Of a DNA stretch of 64,000 bases, positions 1-9,328 are shown one piece after another. Where the stretch lies: assembly GCF_030815145.1 (NCBI RefSeq), contig NZ_JAUSWJ010000001.1, forward strand, positions 2,356,001-2,420,000, in the 5' to 3' direction. Source of the stretch: Kaistia geumhonensis (lineage in GTDB: Bacteria > Pseudomonadota > Alphaproteobacteria > Rhizobiales > Kaistiaceae). The stretch's first letter is position 1. Each line of letters starts with the position of its first letter. A program made the translations under genes and the position numbers. The notes below the pieces were generated by a model. That model did no database searches. It had not been told where the DNA came from and worked only from the letters and a program-made list of their open reading frames with translations.

Positions 1-57
1 AAAGGCCGGTCAGGACAAAGCAGCCGGCATGCCGGATTGATGGAGGAGGAGACGACG

Positions 58-1341
58 ATGATTGCCAAGAAGAGGCTGACGGCCGCGCTCGCGCTTTCGC
101 TTGCGCTCGCCGCCGGGAGCCATGGTGTCGCGCGCGCGGACGACAGCGACAAGACCTTCAAGATCTGGTGGTACGAAACCCCGGACAGCGCCATGGGCAT
201 CGCCTGGAACAAGGCGATCGAGGAGTTCAAGGCCAAGCATCCCGACGTCACCATCGCCTTCGAGCAGAAGAGCTGGGACCAGATCGAGAAGGCTGGCAGC
301 CTGATCCTCAATTCGGGCGAGGCGCCGGACCTCCTCGAATACAACAAGGGCAACGCGATCGCCGGCCTCGCCGCCTCGCAGGGCCTCCTCACCGACCTGA
401 CGGATGTCGCGGCCGAGCGCGGCTGGGACAAGACGCTCACCTCGTCCGAACTGCTGCTGAGCCGCTATGACGATCGCGGCATCTTCGGCACCGGCCCGAT
501 CTGGGGCATCCCGGACTATGGCGAGTTCGTCGCCGTCTACTACAACAAGAACATGTTCAAGGATCTCGGCCTCGAGGTTCCCAAGACGCTCGCCGAGTTC
601 GAGAAGGTGATGGACGCCTTCGTCGCCAAGGGCATCACCCCGATCGCGACCGCCGCCAACGACTATCCGGCCCAGCACCTGCTGACCGAACTCGCTTTGT
701 CGAAGGCGACGCCCGAATGGGTGCAGTCCTATCAGGGCCTCAAGGCCCCGCTCGATCCGGCGCCCTATCTCTACGGCGCCCAGACGCTGCAGGACTGGGT
801 GAAGAAGGGCTATGTCTCCAAGGACGCCACCGGCCTGAAGGCGACCGACATGGAGACACTGTTCGAGACCGGCAAGGCGCCGATGGTGGTCAGCGGCACC
901 TGGTTCGGCGGCGGCTTCAAGTCGAAGATCAAGGACTTCGAATGGGGCCAGTTCCTGTTCCCCGGCAACACGATCTCGTCCGGCTCGACCGGCAATATCT
1001 GGGTGGTGCCGAAGTCCGCGAAGCACAAGGACTGGGCCTATGAGTTCATCGACATCACGCTGTCGAAGGACAACCAGGCGCTGCTCGGCAATTCCGGCGG
1101 CGTCCCCGTCGCGGCCGATCCTGCCTCGCTGACCGACCCGGTCGGCCTCATGATGACCGAGAACTTCAAGGTCCTGGCGGATCGCAACGGCCTCGGCTTC
1201 TATCCGGACTGGCCGGCCCCCGGCTTCTACGAGGTCATGCTGCAGAAGACGCAGGCGCTCATCGGCGGCACGATCACCCCGGAAGAGTTCGTCGAGCAGA
1301 TCTCGGGCCCCTATAACGAGGCCCAGGCCGAGGCGAACTAG
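58..1341 (+). CDS. ABC transporter carbohydrate-binding protein (family 1)
   Basis: Periplasmic solute-binding protein of a CUT1-type sugar importer. The N-terminus is a Sec signal peptide (MIAKKRL, a hydrophobic run, then ARADD), followed by a mature part that begins KIWWYETPDS and has the length (427 aa) and Trp/Tyr-rich composition of MalE/UgpB-like proteins. I chose the ATG at 58 because GGAGGAGG lies about 8 nt before it; an upstream ATG at 40 would spoil the signal peptide. Two permease genes follow in the same direction. The sugar cannot be read from the sequence. No ATPase gene is visible, so it lies upstream of the window or is shared. Confidence 0.9.
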   Translation: MIAKKRLTAALALSLALAAGSHGVARADDSDKTFKIWWYETPDSAMGIAWNKAIEEFKAKHPDVTIAFEQKSWDQIEKAGSLILNSGEAPDLLEYNKGNAIAGLAASQGLLTDLTDVAAERGWDKTLTSSELLLSRYDDRGIFGTGPIWGIPDYGEFVAVYYNKNMFKDLGLEVPKTLAEFEKVMDAFVAKGITPIATAANDYPAQHLLTELALSKATPEWVQSYQGLKAPLDPAPYLYGAQTLQDWVKKGYVSKDATGLKATDMETLFETGKAPMVVSGTWFGGGFKSKIKDFEWGQFLFPGNTISSGSTGNIWVVPKSAKHKDWAYEFIDITLSKDNQALLGNSGGVPVAADPASLTDPVGLMMTENFKVLADRNGLGFYPDWPAPGFYEVMLQKTQALIGGTITPEEFVEQISGPYNEAQAEAN

Positions 1342-1356
1342 GCTCGCATCAAGGAT

Positions 1357-1380
1357 CGGGCGGCGGATTTCCGCCGCCCG
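1357..1380 (+). terminator. Strong intercistronic hairpin after the sugar-binding protein gene
   Basis: A perfect 10-bp stem (CGGGCGGCGG / CCGCCGCCCG) with an ATTT loop lies 16 nt after the stop codon. It has no clean T-run. In sugar ABC operons such hairpins often stabilise the binding-protein message or partly terminate transcription, so binding protein is made in excess over permease; that role is inferred here. Confidence 0.6.
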
Positions 1381-1443
1381 CACCGTCTCTTTCGAAGCCG
1401 GCCGGCAAGGCGCGGCCCCCAACGCCAACCGGGATCCCTGTTC

Positions 1444-2364
1444 ATGGCCTCGACTGTCGACCGTCCGTCCGGCCGCGCAGGCCTCAACCTCGGCTACCTG
1501 CCCTATCTGCTGCCCGGCGCGATCGGCTTCTTCGTCGTCGTCCTCATCCCCTTCCTCATGAACATCGCGGTGAGCTTCACCCGCTGGAAGGGCATCGGCG
1601 TCCCGAAATTCATCGGGCTCGAGAATTACCTGAAGCTCTTCCAGGACAAGACCTTCTGGGCCGCCTTCGAGCATTCGGTCGCCTGTGTCATCGCCATGGC
1701 GCTCATCCCCACGGCGCTCGGTCTCTTCCTGGGTGCGGTGCTGTTCGACTATATCGGCCCGCGCTTCGGGCCGCGGGCGTCGAGCGGGCTGCGCGCGGCC
1801 TTCTATCTGCCGCAGATCCTGCCCGTCGCCGTTGCCGGCGTGCTCTGGGGCTGGATCCTGTCGCCCATCGGGGTGCTGAACACGATCCTCGACGGGCTCG
1901 GCCTCCATGCGCTGTCGCAGAACTGGCTCGGCGATCCCGCGACGGCGCTGCTCGCGGTGATGTTCGTGATGGTCTGGCTGCAGCTCGGCTATGCCCTCGT
2001 CGTCTTCATGGCCGGCCTCGCCCGCGTCGATCCGGCGCTCTATGAGGCGGCGGAACTCGACGGCGCGCCGTGGCTCTCCCGCTTCCGCCACATCACCATT
2101 CCGATGCTGAAGCCGGAGATCTTCGTCGTCGGCCTGACGACCACCATCGCCGCCCTGAAGGTCTTCGCGCCCGTCTATGTGCTGACCTCGGGCGGCCCAG
2201 ACAATGCAACGACGGTGCCGTCCTATTTCGCCTATTACCACTTCTTCACGACCAACCGCGTCGGCTACGGCGCGGCGATCACCACCGTCCAGACGCTGAT
2301 CACGATCGTGCTCGGCCTCGTCTTCCTGAGGGTTCAGAGGAAGCAGACCGAGGGAGCGAACTGA
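1444..2364 (+). CDS. Sugar ABC transporter permease (MalF type)
   Basis: Inner-membrane permease of the CUT1 importer, 306 aa with about six hydrophobic helices. The EAA loop that contacts the ATPase is clear near residues 200-220 (EAAELDGAPWLSRFRHITIP). It lies 102 bp after the binding-protein gene and its TGA overlaps the next ATG (ATGA), so the two permeases are translationally coupled. Confidence 0.92.
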   Translation: MASTVDRPSGRAGLNLGYLPYLLPGAIGFFVVVLIPFLMNIAVSFTRWKGIGVPKFIGLENYLKLFQDKTFWAAFEHSVACVIAMALIPTALGLFLGAVLFDYIGPRFGPRASSGLRAAFYLPQILPVAVAGVLWGWILSPIGVLNTILDGLGLHALSQNWLGDPATALLAVMFVMVWLQLGYALVVFMAGLARVDPALYEAAELDGAPWLSRFRHITIPMLKPEIFVVGLTTTIAALKVFAPVYVLTSGGPDNATTVPSYFAYYHFFTTNRVGYGAAITTVQTLITIVLGLVFLRVQRKQTEGAN

Positions 2365-3266
2365 TGAGCGCCGACGCCACCATCGCCGCCCAGCCGACGA
2401 AGCGGGCGCGGGCGAGATCCTCGAACGAGCCGGACGGACGGCATGGCGAGGGCTTCGGCCGCTATTGGGTGCTGGCGCTGCTCGTCGTCGCGGCGCTCCT
2501 GACGCTGTTTCCGTTCTTCCTCGCCGCCATCAACGCGATCAAGACGCCGACCGATTACGGCGCCAACGGACCGGTCGCGCTGCCGAGGAGCTTCGATCTT
2601 TCGGCCCTGTTCGCCTTCTGGACGGGTGTCGAATTCGGCCGCAAGCTCTGGAACAGCGTCCTCATCAGCGGCTGCGTCGCCTTCTTCGGCGTCGCGCTCA
2701 GCCTGCTCAACGCCTATGCGCTCGGCATCGGCAAGGTGAAGGGCCGCAACCTCATCCTCATCGTGCTGATGCTCGGCATCATGGTGCCGCAGGAATCGCT
2801 TGTCTATCCGATCTACTATCTCGCCAAGTCGGTCGGCCTCTATGACACGCGCCTCTCGGTGATCATCGTGTTCACGGTGCTGCAGAGCGCCTTCGGCACC
2901 TACATGCTGTCGGCCGTGCTGACCCAGTTCCCGCGCGAGATCATCGACGCCGCCGAGATCGACGGCGCGAGCCGGCTCCAGGTCCTGTGGCATGTCGTCA
3001 TCCCGGTCCTGCGGCCGACGCTGACCGTGCTCGGGACGTTCTTCTTCATCTGGACGTGGAACGAGTTCCTGCTGCCGCTCGTCCTTCTCATCTCGAACGA
3101 CAACCAGAACGTCTCGGTCGCGATGGGGACGCTGCACGGCCAGCATGTCAGCGACCCGACCACCACCGCCGCGGCGGCGCTTCTCGGCATCGTCCCGACG
3201 GTGATCTTCTTCCTGGTCTTCCAGCGCACGCTGATGCGCGGCGTCACCGTCGGCGCCGTCAAATAG
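2364..3266 (+). CDS. Sugar ABC transporter permease (MalG type)
   Basis: Second permease of the importer, 300 aa. A short polar N-terminus of about 30 residues precedes the first membrane helix (YWVLALLVVAALLTLFPFFL). The EAA motif appears as DAAEIDGASRLQVLWHVVIP. The start at 2364 overlaps the stop of the preceding permease by 4 nt. It ends the operon: a GC-rich hairpin and an oppositely oriented tRNA follow. No ATP-binding subunit gene comes after it. Confidence 0.92.
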   Translation: MSADATIAAQPTKRARARSSNEPDGRHGEGFGRYWVLALLVVAALLTLFPFFLAAINAIKTPTDYGANGPVALPRSFDLSALFAFWTGVEFGRKLWNSVLISGCVAFFGVALSLLNAYALGIGKVKGRNLILIVLMLGIMVPQESLVYPIYYLAKSVGLYDTRLSVIIVFTVLQSAFGTYMLSAVLTQFPREIIDAAEIDGASRLQVLWHVVIPVLRPTLTVLGTFFFIWTWNEFLLPLVLLISNDNQNVSVAMGTLHGQHVSDPTTTAAAALLGIVPTVIFFLVFQRTLMRGVTVGAVK

Positions 3267-3291
3267 CGCCGTACCGCGGCGCGCGACGGTC

Positions 3292-3317
3292 ATCGGGACG
3301 AGGACAACCGTCCCGAT
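3292..3317 (+). terminator. Hairpin downstream of the sugar ABC operon
   Basis: A 9-bp perfect stem (ATCGGGACG / CGTCCCGAT) with an 8-nt loop lies 25 nt after the last permease stop. There is no U-tract, so factor-independent termination is only a suggestion. Confidence 0.45.
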
Positions 3318-3351
3318 CCCGTGAAGGGCAATGTTCGTCGATGGAATGAAC

Positions 3352-3428
<77 letters not shown>

Positions 3429-3543
3429 TTGCCGGCAGCGCCTCTCTTAGACGATGCGGCCGGGGGCTTCAATGGTGAATGCGGGCCCTGTGGAGGGCGA
3501 CGCCGCCGGGCCGCGGTCCGGCGGCGGATCACCCTGAACCTGC

Positions 3544-4392
3544 TCAGATCAGCTTGTACTGGCGGGCCTTGTTGCGGAGGAAGGGCAGGCCCTCGCCGAG
3601 CAGCTGCTCGCGGCTGTCGGCGACCGGGCGCCAGACCGAGAGCGCCGAGGCGAGCTGCGGCGGCATGTGGATGAAGCTCTCCATCGCCATGCCGCCCTTG
3701 AAGCCGATGCCGGCGAGCCCGGCGAACACCTCGTCCCAGGCGATGGTGCCCGTGCCCGGCACGCCGCGATCGCTCTCGGAGAGGTGGATGTATTTGAGAT
3801 GGCCGGCGCCGGCGAGGATGGCGTTGGCCTGGCCCTTCGCCTCGATATTCATGTGATAGGTGTCGAGATGTAGGAAGACGTTCGGCGCGCCGATGCGCTC
3901 GATGAGGCCGACCGCCTGCTCGGTCGTGTTGATCATGTGGTTCTCGTAGCGGTTGACCGCCTCAATGCCGAGCTCCAGCCCGAGCGTACGGGCGTGCGCG
4001 GCGACCTTCTGCATGGTGCGCGCGACGATGTCATACTCCGCCTCGGTCGGCGGCTTGCCGGTGCGCTCGCCGATCGAGCCATAGATGACGCCGGAAAGCG
4101 CGGTCGCGCCGATCTCGGCCGTCTTGTCGAGCGCGAGCTTCAGGAAGTCGAAGGCTCGCTCGGGATTGTTGGTCGGGCGCGCGTCGTCGGGCAGGCCGAG
4201 CGAGCAGACCGCGCCGATGCCGTGCTTCTCGAGCAGGGCGCGCGTATGCGCCGTATCGACCTTGCCGGGCTCGAGCAGAGCGATCTCGACGAAGGCGAGG
4301 CCGCGCTCGGCCGCCTCCGGAATGGCGAGTTCGGCCGCCTCGCGCGTCCAGCTATGCGCCCAGAGGCTGGTGTGAATGCCGAAACCCTGCAT
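3544..4392 (-). CDS. Sugar phosphate isomerase/epimerase, ketose 3-epimerase-like
   Basis: A 282-aa TIM-barrel protein of the xylose isomerase-like/D-tagatose 3-epimerase family. The conserved metal-site and catalytic segments are present in order: [14 protein letters not shown] (first metal-binding Glu), [12 protein letters not shown] (Asp and His), [13 protein letters not shown] (His and Arg) and MAMESF (last Glu). The start at 4392 (MQGFGIHTS) has AGGGAGGA upstream; the reading frame stays open further upstream but that part looks non-coding. It may epimerise a ketohexose or L-ribulose-type sugar. Being near a sugar importer hints at sugar catabolism, but the genes are convergent and a tRNA lies between them. 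Confidence 0.85.
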   Translation of the reverse strand: MQGFGIHTSLWAHSWTREAAELAIPEAAERGLAFVEIALLEPGKVDTAHTRALLEKHGIGAVCSLGLPDDARPTNNPERAFDFLKLALDKTAEIGATALSGVIYGSIGERTGKPPTEAEYDIVARTMQKVAAHARTLGLELGIEAVNRYENHMINTTEQAVGLIERIGAPNVFLHLDTYHMNIEAKGQANAILAGAGHLKYIHLSESDRGVPGTGTIAWDEVFAGLAGIGFKGGMAMESFIHMPPQLASALSVWRPVADSREQLLGEGLPFLRNKARQYKLI

Positions 4393-4519
4393 CGGTCGTC
4401 CTCCCTGATCTTCGGCGCGGCGCTGTCCGCCAATCCGCCGTTGCGGCGAGGCTAGACGAGTTTGGCGGGCGGGAACACTGCATGCGAGACGCGCTTCTTC
4501 GCAATTTCTTGCCGCTGCG

Positions 4520-5623
4520 TCAGTGCGGCGTGTCGGCGGGCGGCGCACGGGCATGCAGCCGGCGCGCCACGAAATGGGCGACCGGCGGCCCGGTCACGAC
4601 GATGATGAAGAACCGGACCGCCTGCAGCGCCATGACGAAGGACATGTCGACCGGCGAGGACGCCGCGATGACGGCGATCGAATCCATGCCGCCGGGGCTC
4701 GTCGCGAGATAGGCCGTGAGCGGATCGACGCCGACGAGAACGACCAGGAGCGCCGCCAGCGAGGCGCTGAAGGCCATCAGCACCAGGATCGACAGCGCGA
4801 TCTGCGGCAGAACCCGCGCCGCGTGGCGGATCACGGCGCGGGTGAAGCCGAGGCCGATGCGCCAGCCGATCAGCGCGTAGCCGATCGAGAGCAGCCACTC
4901 GGGAAGGACGATGTCGAGCAGGCCCATGCCCTGCAGCACGGCGCCGGCGATCATGGGGACGAGCAGCGTGCCGGAAGGGATCGGCAGCACACGCCCGACC
5001 AGCGTGCCGATGGCGGCGACGGCGATCGTGCCGGCGAAGTGGAACAGATCGACGGACGGAAACCAGACGATGGGTGGCGGCTCGGCGGCGCCAACATCGA
5101 GATAGATGCGCGCCACCAGCGCGGCGGCGCCGGCGACCATGACCATGCGCAGATACTGCATCATGGCGACGAGCCGCGCGTCGGCGCCGAAGGCCTCGGC
5201 CATCAGGACCATGGCCGAGGCGGCACCCGGCGAGGAGCCCCAGACGGCGGTCGTTCCCGGCAACACGCGGCGGTGGCTCATCAGCCAGCCGAGCGCGCTG
5301 GAGGCGGCGATGGTCGCGAGCACCACGGCGAGGAAGAGCGGCCATTCGGCGAGGAAGGCGACCACGGTCTCGGGCGTCATCACCGAGGCGACGAGCATCG
5401 AGACGATCGCCTGCGCCAGCAGCGACAGGGGATCGGGCACGCGGATCGTCGCGCCGGCGAGCCCGGCCGCGATCGCCGCGATCATCGGACCGATGAGCAG
5501 CGCCGCCGGCAGGCCGGCCACGAACAGCCCGGCACAGAGAAGGACCGAGAGGACCAGAAGGGCGCTCCATTGCAACGGCCGCGGCAGGCCGGCGAGGAAC
5601 GGGACGGGCGGGGATATGGGCAT
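4520..5623 (-). CDS. AbrB-family integral membrane protein
   Basis: A 367-aa protein with about ten hydrophobic segments arranged as two similar halves (compare GLPAALLIGPMIAAIAAG with PSGTLLVPMIAGAVLQG). This is the organisation of the AbrB/PF05145 membrane family, named after a putative regulator of ammonia monooxygenase but unrelated to the DNA-binding AbrB. The second half contains the glycine-rich segment LATSPGGMDSIAVIA typical of the family. Substrate and function are unknown. It is monocistronic, with the LysE gene divergent. Confidence 0.82.
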   Translation of the reverse strand: MPISPPVPFLAGLPRPLQWSALLVLSVLLCAGLFVAGLPAALLIGPMIAAIAAGLAGATIRVPDPLSLLAQAIVSMLVASVMTPETVVAFLAEWPLFLAVVLATIAASSALGWLMSHRRVLPGTTAVWGSSPGAASAMVLMAEAFGADARLVAMMQYLRMVMVAGAAALVARIYLDVGAAEPPPIVWFPSVDLFHFAGTIAVAAIGTLVGRVLPIPSGTLLVPMIAGAVLQGMGLLDIVLPEWLLSIGYALIGWRIGLGFTRAVIRHAARVLPQIALSILVLMAFSASLAALLVVLVGVDPLTAYLATSPGGMDSIAVIAASSPVDMSFVMALQAVRFFIIVVTGPPVAHFVARRLHARAPPADTPH

Positions 5624-5740
5624 CGGGCTCGGTCGCTAACGGAACCTTATGATAAACGACCGGCGCGATGTCTCCACGACCCGGCGACGGTTTTTTCGCG
5701 GCGCCATGCTATAGTCGCCCCGCCAACCGGAAGCCTTTCC

Positions 5741-6382
5741 ATGCTTGCCTTCGTGCCGCAGACCGCCGTCCTCGTCGCCTATCTCGTCGCGGTGGTCGCC
5801 CTGACGCTGACGCCCGGCCCCGACATGACGCTCTTTCTCGGCAAGGCGATCGGCCAGTCACGCACCGCCGGCATGGCTGCCTTTTTCGGTGCGTCGACGG
5901 GGCTGATCATCCACACCGTGCTGGTGGCGGTCGGCCTGTCCGCGCTGCTGGCGGCCTCGGCGACGGCTTTCACGATCCTGAAGGTCGTCGGCTCCCTCTA
6001 CCTTGTCTATCTTGCCTACCAGGCGATCCGCCACGGTTCGGCGCTCTCGGTCGGCGGCAAGGGCGCGGCCGATCCCATCGGCAAGGTCTATCTGAAGGGG
6101 CTGGCGATCAACCTGCTCAATCCGAAGATCATCGTGTTCTTCGTGACCTTCCTGCCGCAGTTCGTCTCGCCGGGCGACCCGCATGCCAGCGGCAAGCTGC
6201 TGTTCCTGGGCGTCCTTTTCGTCGTGGTGGCGACGCCGATCAGCCTCGCGCTGATCTGGTCGGCCGGGTCGATCGCGACATTCCTGAAGCGTTCGCCGAA
6301 GGCGACGCGCGCCGTCGACTACCTGTTCGCAGGCGTGATGGGCGCCTTCGCGGTCCGCCTCATTCTCGCTCAGGCGAAGTGA
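5741..6382 (+). CDS. LysE/RhtB-family amino-acid exporter
   Basis: A 213-aa membrane protein with about six helices. It carries the RhtB signature TPGPDMTLFLGKAIGQSRTA near residues 23-42 and the later NPKIIVFFVTFLPQF segment. Such proteins export amino acids such as homoserine, threonine or lysine; the substrate here is not predictable. Its last 23 nt overlap the 3' end of the next, convergent gene. Confidence 0.9.
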   Translation: MLAFVPQTAVLVAYLVAVVALTLTPGPDMTLFLGKAIGQSRTAGMAAFFGASTGLIIHTVLVAVGLSALLAASATAFTILKVVGSLYLVYLAYQAIRHGSALSVGGKGAADPIGKVYLKGLAINLLNPKIIVFFVTFLPQFVSPGDPHASGKLLFLGVLFVVVATPISLALIWSAGSIATFLKRSPKATRAVDYLFAGVMGAFAVRLILAQAK

Positions 6383-6791
6383 GCGACAGCCCGGCGCCGC
6401 GCCCGGCCACCAGCCAGTAGGCGAAGGCGCCGGCGATGCCGCCGGCGGTCGGAGGCAGGAAGCTCGACGGCGCCGCGAGCTCCGGCGGGAAGCCGAGCAG
6501 CTGCAGGCCGAAGCCGAGCAATCCCCCGAACAGCAGCCAGCCGAGCAGCGAGCGGAAGGCGAAGATCTCGCTCGCGGCGATCGCGACGAGGAAGGGCAGC
6601 AGCGCCGTCCGCGCGATGACGGCGGTGAGCACGAGCGCCGGCTGCAGGACGGGCGGCGGCAGGCCTTCCGGCGTTGCGGCGAAGTCGGCGGCGGGAAAGC
6701 CGAAGGCGGCGAGATAGACCGCGGTCGCCGCGAGGATCGCGGCGATCAGCCCGAGCGGGATGACGAGGATGATGCGCAGGAAGGCGCGCAT
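6360..6791 (-). CDS. Conserved hypothetical membrane protein
   Basis: A 143-aa protein with four predicted helices. The first is a signal-anchor-like IILVIPLGLIAAILAATAVYL. No catalytic motif is visible. Its ATG overlaps the recQ stop by 4 nt (ATGA), so it is translated from the recQ message, and its 3' end overlaps the convergent exporter gene. I do not recognise a function. Confidence 0.7.
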   Translation of the reverse strand: MRAFLRIILVIPLGLIAAILAATAVYLAAFGFPAADFAATPEGLPPPVLQPALVLTAVIARTALLPFLVAIAASEIFAFRSLLGWLLFGGLLGFGLQLLGFPPELAAPSSFLPPTAGGIAGAFAYWLVAGRGAGLSLTSPERE

Positions 6792-8602
6792 CAGGAATGC
6801 GCCTCGATCGCCTCGAGGAACGCGTCGCCATAGAGCGAGAGCTTGCGCTCGCCGACCCCCTGCACCTCGCGCATCGCCTCGCGGGTCGCGGGGCGCAGCT
6901 CCGCCATCTCGATCAGCGTCCGGTCCGGGAAGACCATATAGGCCGGCACGCCCTCGTCGCGCGCGATGTCGCGGCGCAGAGTCCTGAGCGCCTCGAACAG
7001 GCTGGCCGCCTCGCCTTCGAGTCCGTCGGCGCGGCGCTCGCGATCGGCCCGGCGGCTCGTTTTCGCCGGCTCGTCCCGCACCATGCGCAGCGCGATCGTC
7101 TCGCGGCCGAACAGGATCGACTCGCCCTTGTCGGTGAGGCGGAAGCCGCCATGCTCCTCGCTGGCCTCGGCGAGGGCGCCGGCCGCGAAGAGCTGTCGGA
7201 TGATGGTGCGCCAGGCATGGGCGCTCCGCGCCGCGCCGACGCCGAAGGTCTTGATCGCGTCATGGCCCTGCCGCTTCACGGTATCGGTCGCGGCGCCGCG
7301 CAGCACGTCGACGAGATGGCCCGCGCCATAGCGCTGCCCCGTGCGCGCGACGGCCGAGAGCACCATCTGCGCGTCCCGCGTCGCATCGACGAGGCTGGCG
7401 CCGCCCTGGCAGAGATCGCAGGAGCCGCAGGGCCCGCTCGCCTCGCCGAAATAGGCGAGCAGGGCCTGCCGGCGGCAGGTCGCCGCCTCGGCGAGGTCGA
7501 TCATGGCCGAGAGCCGGCGATGTTCCAGCCGCCGCTGCGCCTCGGAAACGCCCTTCTCGTCGATCTGGCGGCGACGGAACGCCATGTCCTCGATGCCGTA
7601 GAGCGTCATCGTGTCGGCCGGCAGGCCGTCGCGGCCGGCGCGACCGATCTCCTGGTAATAGGCCTCGACGCCGGAGGGCAGGTCGGCATGGACGACGAAG
7701 CGGACATCCGGCTTGTTGATGCCCATGCCGAAGGCGATCGTCGCGGCGACGACGACATTGTCCTCCTGCAGGAAGATGTCCTGGTTGCGGGCGCGGACGC
7801 TCGCATCCATGCCGGCATGGTAGGCGACGGCCTTGCGGCCCGAGGCGGAGAGCCAGTCCGCGAGCTTCTCGGTCTTGTCGCGCGAGGAGGCATAGATGAT
7901 GCCGCTCGCCCGCTCGTGGCGGCGCAGGAAATCGGCGATCTGGTTGCGCGGCTTGTCCTTGGCCTCGAAGGCGAGGCGGATGTTGGGACGGTCGAAGGAA
8001 TGGACGACGACATGTGGCGGCCGCTGGAAGAGCTGCCGCACGATATCCTCGCGCGTCGCCGCATCGGCCGTCGCCGTCAGCGCCACCACCTGCGTCTCGC
8101 CGAGGGCGGTGCGCACCTGTGCGAGCTGGCGGTATTCGGGGCGGAAGTCGTGTCCCCATTGCGAGACGCAATGCGCCTCGTCGATGGCGAGGCGCTGCAC
8201 CTTCGAGGCGGCGAGCAGTGCCAGCAGGCCATCGGAGGAGAGCCGCTCGGGCGAGACGAAGAGCAGCGACAGCTCGCCGGCACGCAGCCGCGCCAGCGTT
8301 TCGCGATTGGCCTCGTCGCCATTGCCGGAATTGAGCGTCGCCGCCTTCACGCCGACATGCGCCATCTGCTGCACCTGGTCGCGCATCAGCGCGATCAGCG
8401 GCGAGACGACGACCGTCAGCCCACCATCCACCACGGCCGGCAGCTGGTAGCACATCGACTTGCCGGAGCCGGTCGGCATCACGGCGAGCACATCCTCGCC
8501 GCCGAGAACGGCGCCGATGACCTCTTCCTGGCCGGGGCGGAAGTCGTGATAACCGAAAACGGTGCGGAGCGCTTCGCGGGCGCGCTGAAGCGGCATTGGC
8601 AT
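6791..8602 (-). CDS. recQ: ATP-dependent DNA helicase RecQ
   Basis: A 3'-5' superfamily 2 helicase of 603 aa acting in recombination and replication-fork repair. The helicase core has FRPGQEEVI (motif 0), MPTGSGKSMCYQLPA (Walker A, about residue 42), IDEAHCVSQWGHDFRPEY (motif II plus the aromatic-rich loop) and EIGRAGRDG (motif VI). The RQC zinc site follows (CRRQALLAYFGE, then CGSCDLC), and a HRDC domain ends the protein (RPATREAMREVQGVGERKL). All domains are present. A small membrane-protein gene overlaps its 3' end. Confidence 0.97.
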   Translation of the reverse strand: MPMPLQRAREALRTVFGYHDFRPGQEEVIGAVLGGEDVLAVMPTGSGKSMCYQLPAVVDGGLTVVVSPLIALMRDQVQQMAHVGVKAATLNSGNGDEANRETLARLRAGELSLLFVSPERLSSDGLLALLAASKVQRLAIDEAHCVSQWGHDFRPEYRQLAQVRTALGETQVVALTATADAATREDIVRQLFQRPPHVVVHSFDRPNIRLAFEAKDKPRNQIADFLRRHERASGIIYASSRDKTEKLADWLSASGRKAVAYHAGMDASVRARNQDIFLQEDNVVVAATIAFGMGINKPDVRFVVHADLPSGVEAYYQEIGRAGRDGLPADTMTLYGIEDMAFRRRQIDEKGVSEAQRRLEHRRLSAMIDLAEAATCRRQALLAYFGEASGPCGSCDLCQGGASLVDATRDAQMVLSAVARTGQRYGAGHLVDVLRGAATDTVKRQGHDAIKTFGVGAARSAHAWRTIIRQLFAAGALAEASEEHGGFRLTDKGESILFGRETIALRMVRDEPAKTSRRADRERRADGLEGEAASLFEALRTLRRDIARDEGVPAYMVFPDRTLIEMAELRPATREAMREVQGVGERKLSLYGDAFLEAIEAHS

Positions 8603-8690
8603 TCCAGACGGGGTGATTCGTTAGCGCGATGCTAATGCATCGCGCGGCCGGTTTGAATCGAGGCGCATCGCCGCGCCGTCCGGCCGGATG

Positions 8691-9314
8691 TCAGCGCGCC
8701 GCGATCGCGACGGCGGCACCGGCCATGATGACGCCGCTGCCGCGATTGACGAGGCGGACGGCGCGCGGGCTGGTGATGAGGGCGCGGGCGCGCAGCGCCA
8801 GCACGATGTAGAAGCCGAACACCACCGCGAGCACGCAGAGTGTCACCAGCGACAGTTCGGCATAGGCGAGCATGTCGACATGGCCGAGATCGACGAGATT
8901 GGGCAGCAGGGCGAGGTAGAACACCATGGTCTTCGGATTGCCCATGGTGACGGCGAGGCCGGCGAGGAACAGCTTCGAGCGGCTCTCGCGCGTCGCGACC
9001 GGTTCCAGCGTGCGGGCGGCGGCCGGCGCGGTCCACATCTTGACCGCGAGATAGAGGAGATAGGCGGCGCCGGCATATTTCACCAGCGTGAAGACCTCGT
9101 GGAAGGTCTCGGCGAGCACGGCGAGGCCGAGCACCGCCAGCGACAGCCAGACGACGTCGCCGACCGCCATGCCGGAGACGAAGGCGACCGCGCCGTCGCG
9201 GCCACGGCCGAGCACGCGGCCGACGATCGCGGCGATGCCGGGACCCGGGGCGAAGGCGGCGACGGCGAGGGCCAGCGCGAAGATCGCGATACCCGAGAAC
9301 GACAGTCCCGACAT
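8691..9314 (-). CDS. LysE-family translocator
   Basis: A 207-aa membrane protein with the LysE/RhtB hallmark APGPGIAAIVGRVLGRGRDG near the N-terminus and GNPKTMVFYLALLPN in the middle. GGAGGAG sits just upstream of the ATG. It lies 14 bp after recF on the same strand and could be read from the dnaN-recF message. It is a second, distinct paralogue of the exporter at 5.7 kb. Substrate unknown. Confidence 0.88.
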   Translation of the reverse strand: MSGLSFSGIAIFALALAVAAFAPGPGIAAIVGRVLGRGRDGAVAFVSGMAVGDVVWLSLAVLGLAVLAETFHEVFTLVKYAGAAYLLYLAVKMWTAPAAARTLEPVATRESRSKLFLAGLAVTMGNPKTMVFYLALLPNLVDLGHVDMLAYAELSLVTLCVLAVVFGFYIVLALRARALITSPRAVRLVNRGSGVIMAGAAVAIAAR

Positions 9315-9328
9315 GTGGCTCTCCTCCC

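Noticed and set aside
10-2241. A 743-codon minus-strand open frame opposite the sugar ABC genes
   Set aside because: Low-complexity Arg/Glu/Asp-rich composition and no motif; the plus-strand genes have signal peptide, membrane helices and EAA loops.
3267-3351. tRNA-Arg gene as an integration site for a mobile element
   Set aside because: No integrase, direct repeat of the tRNA 3' end or change in composition is visible on either side.
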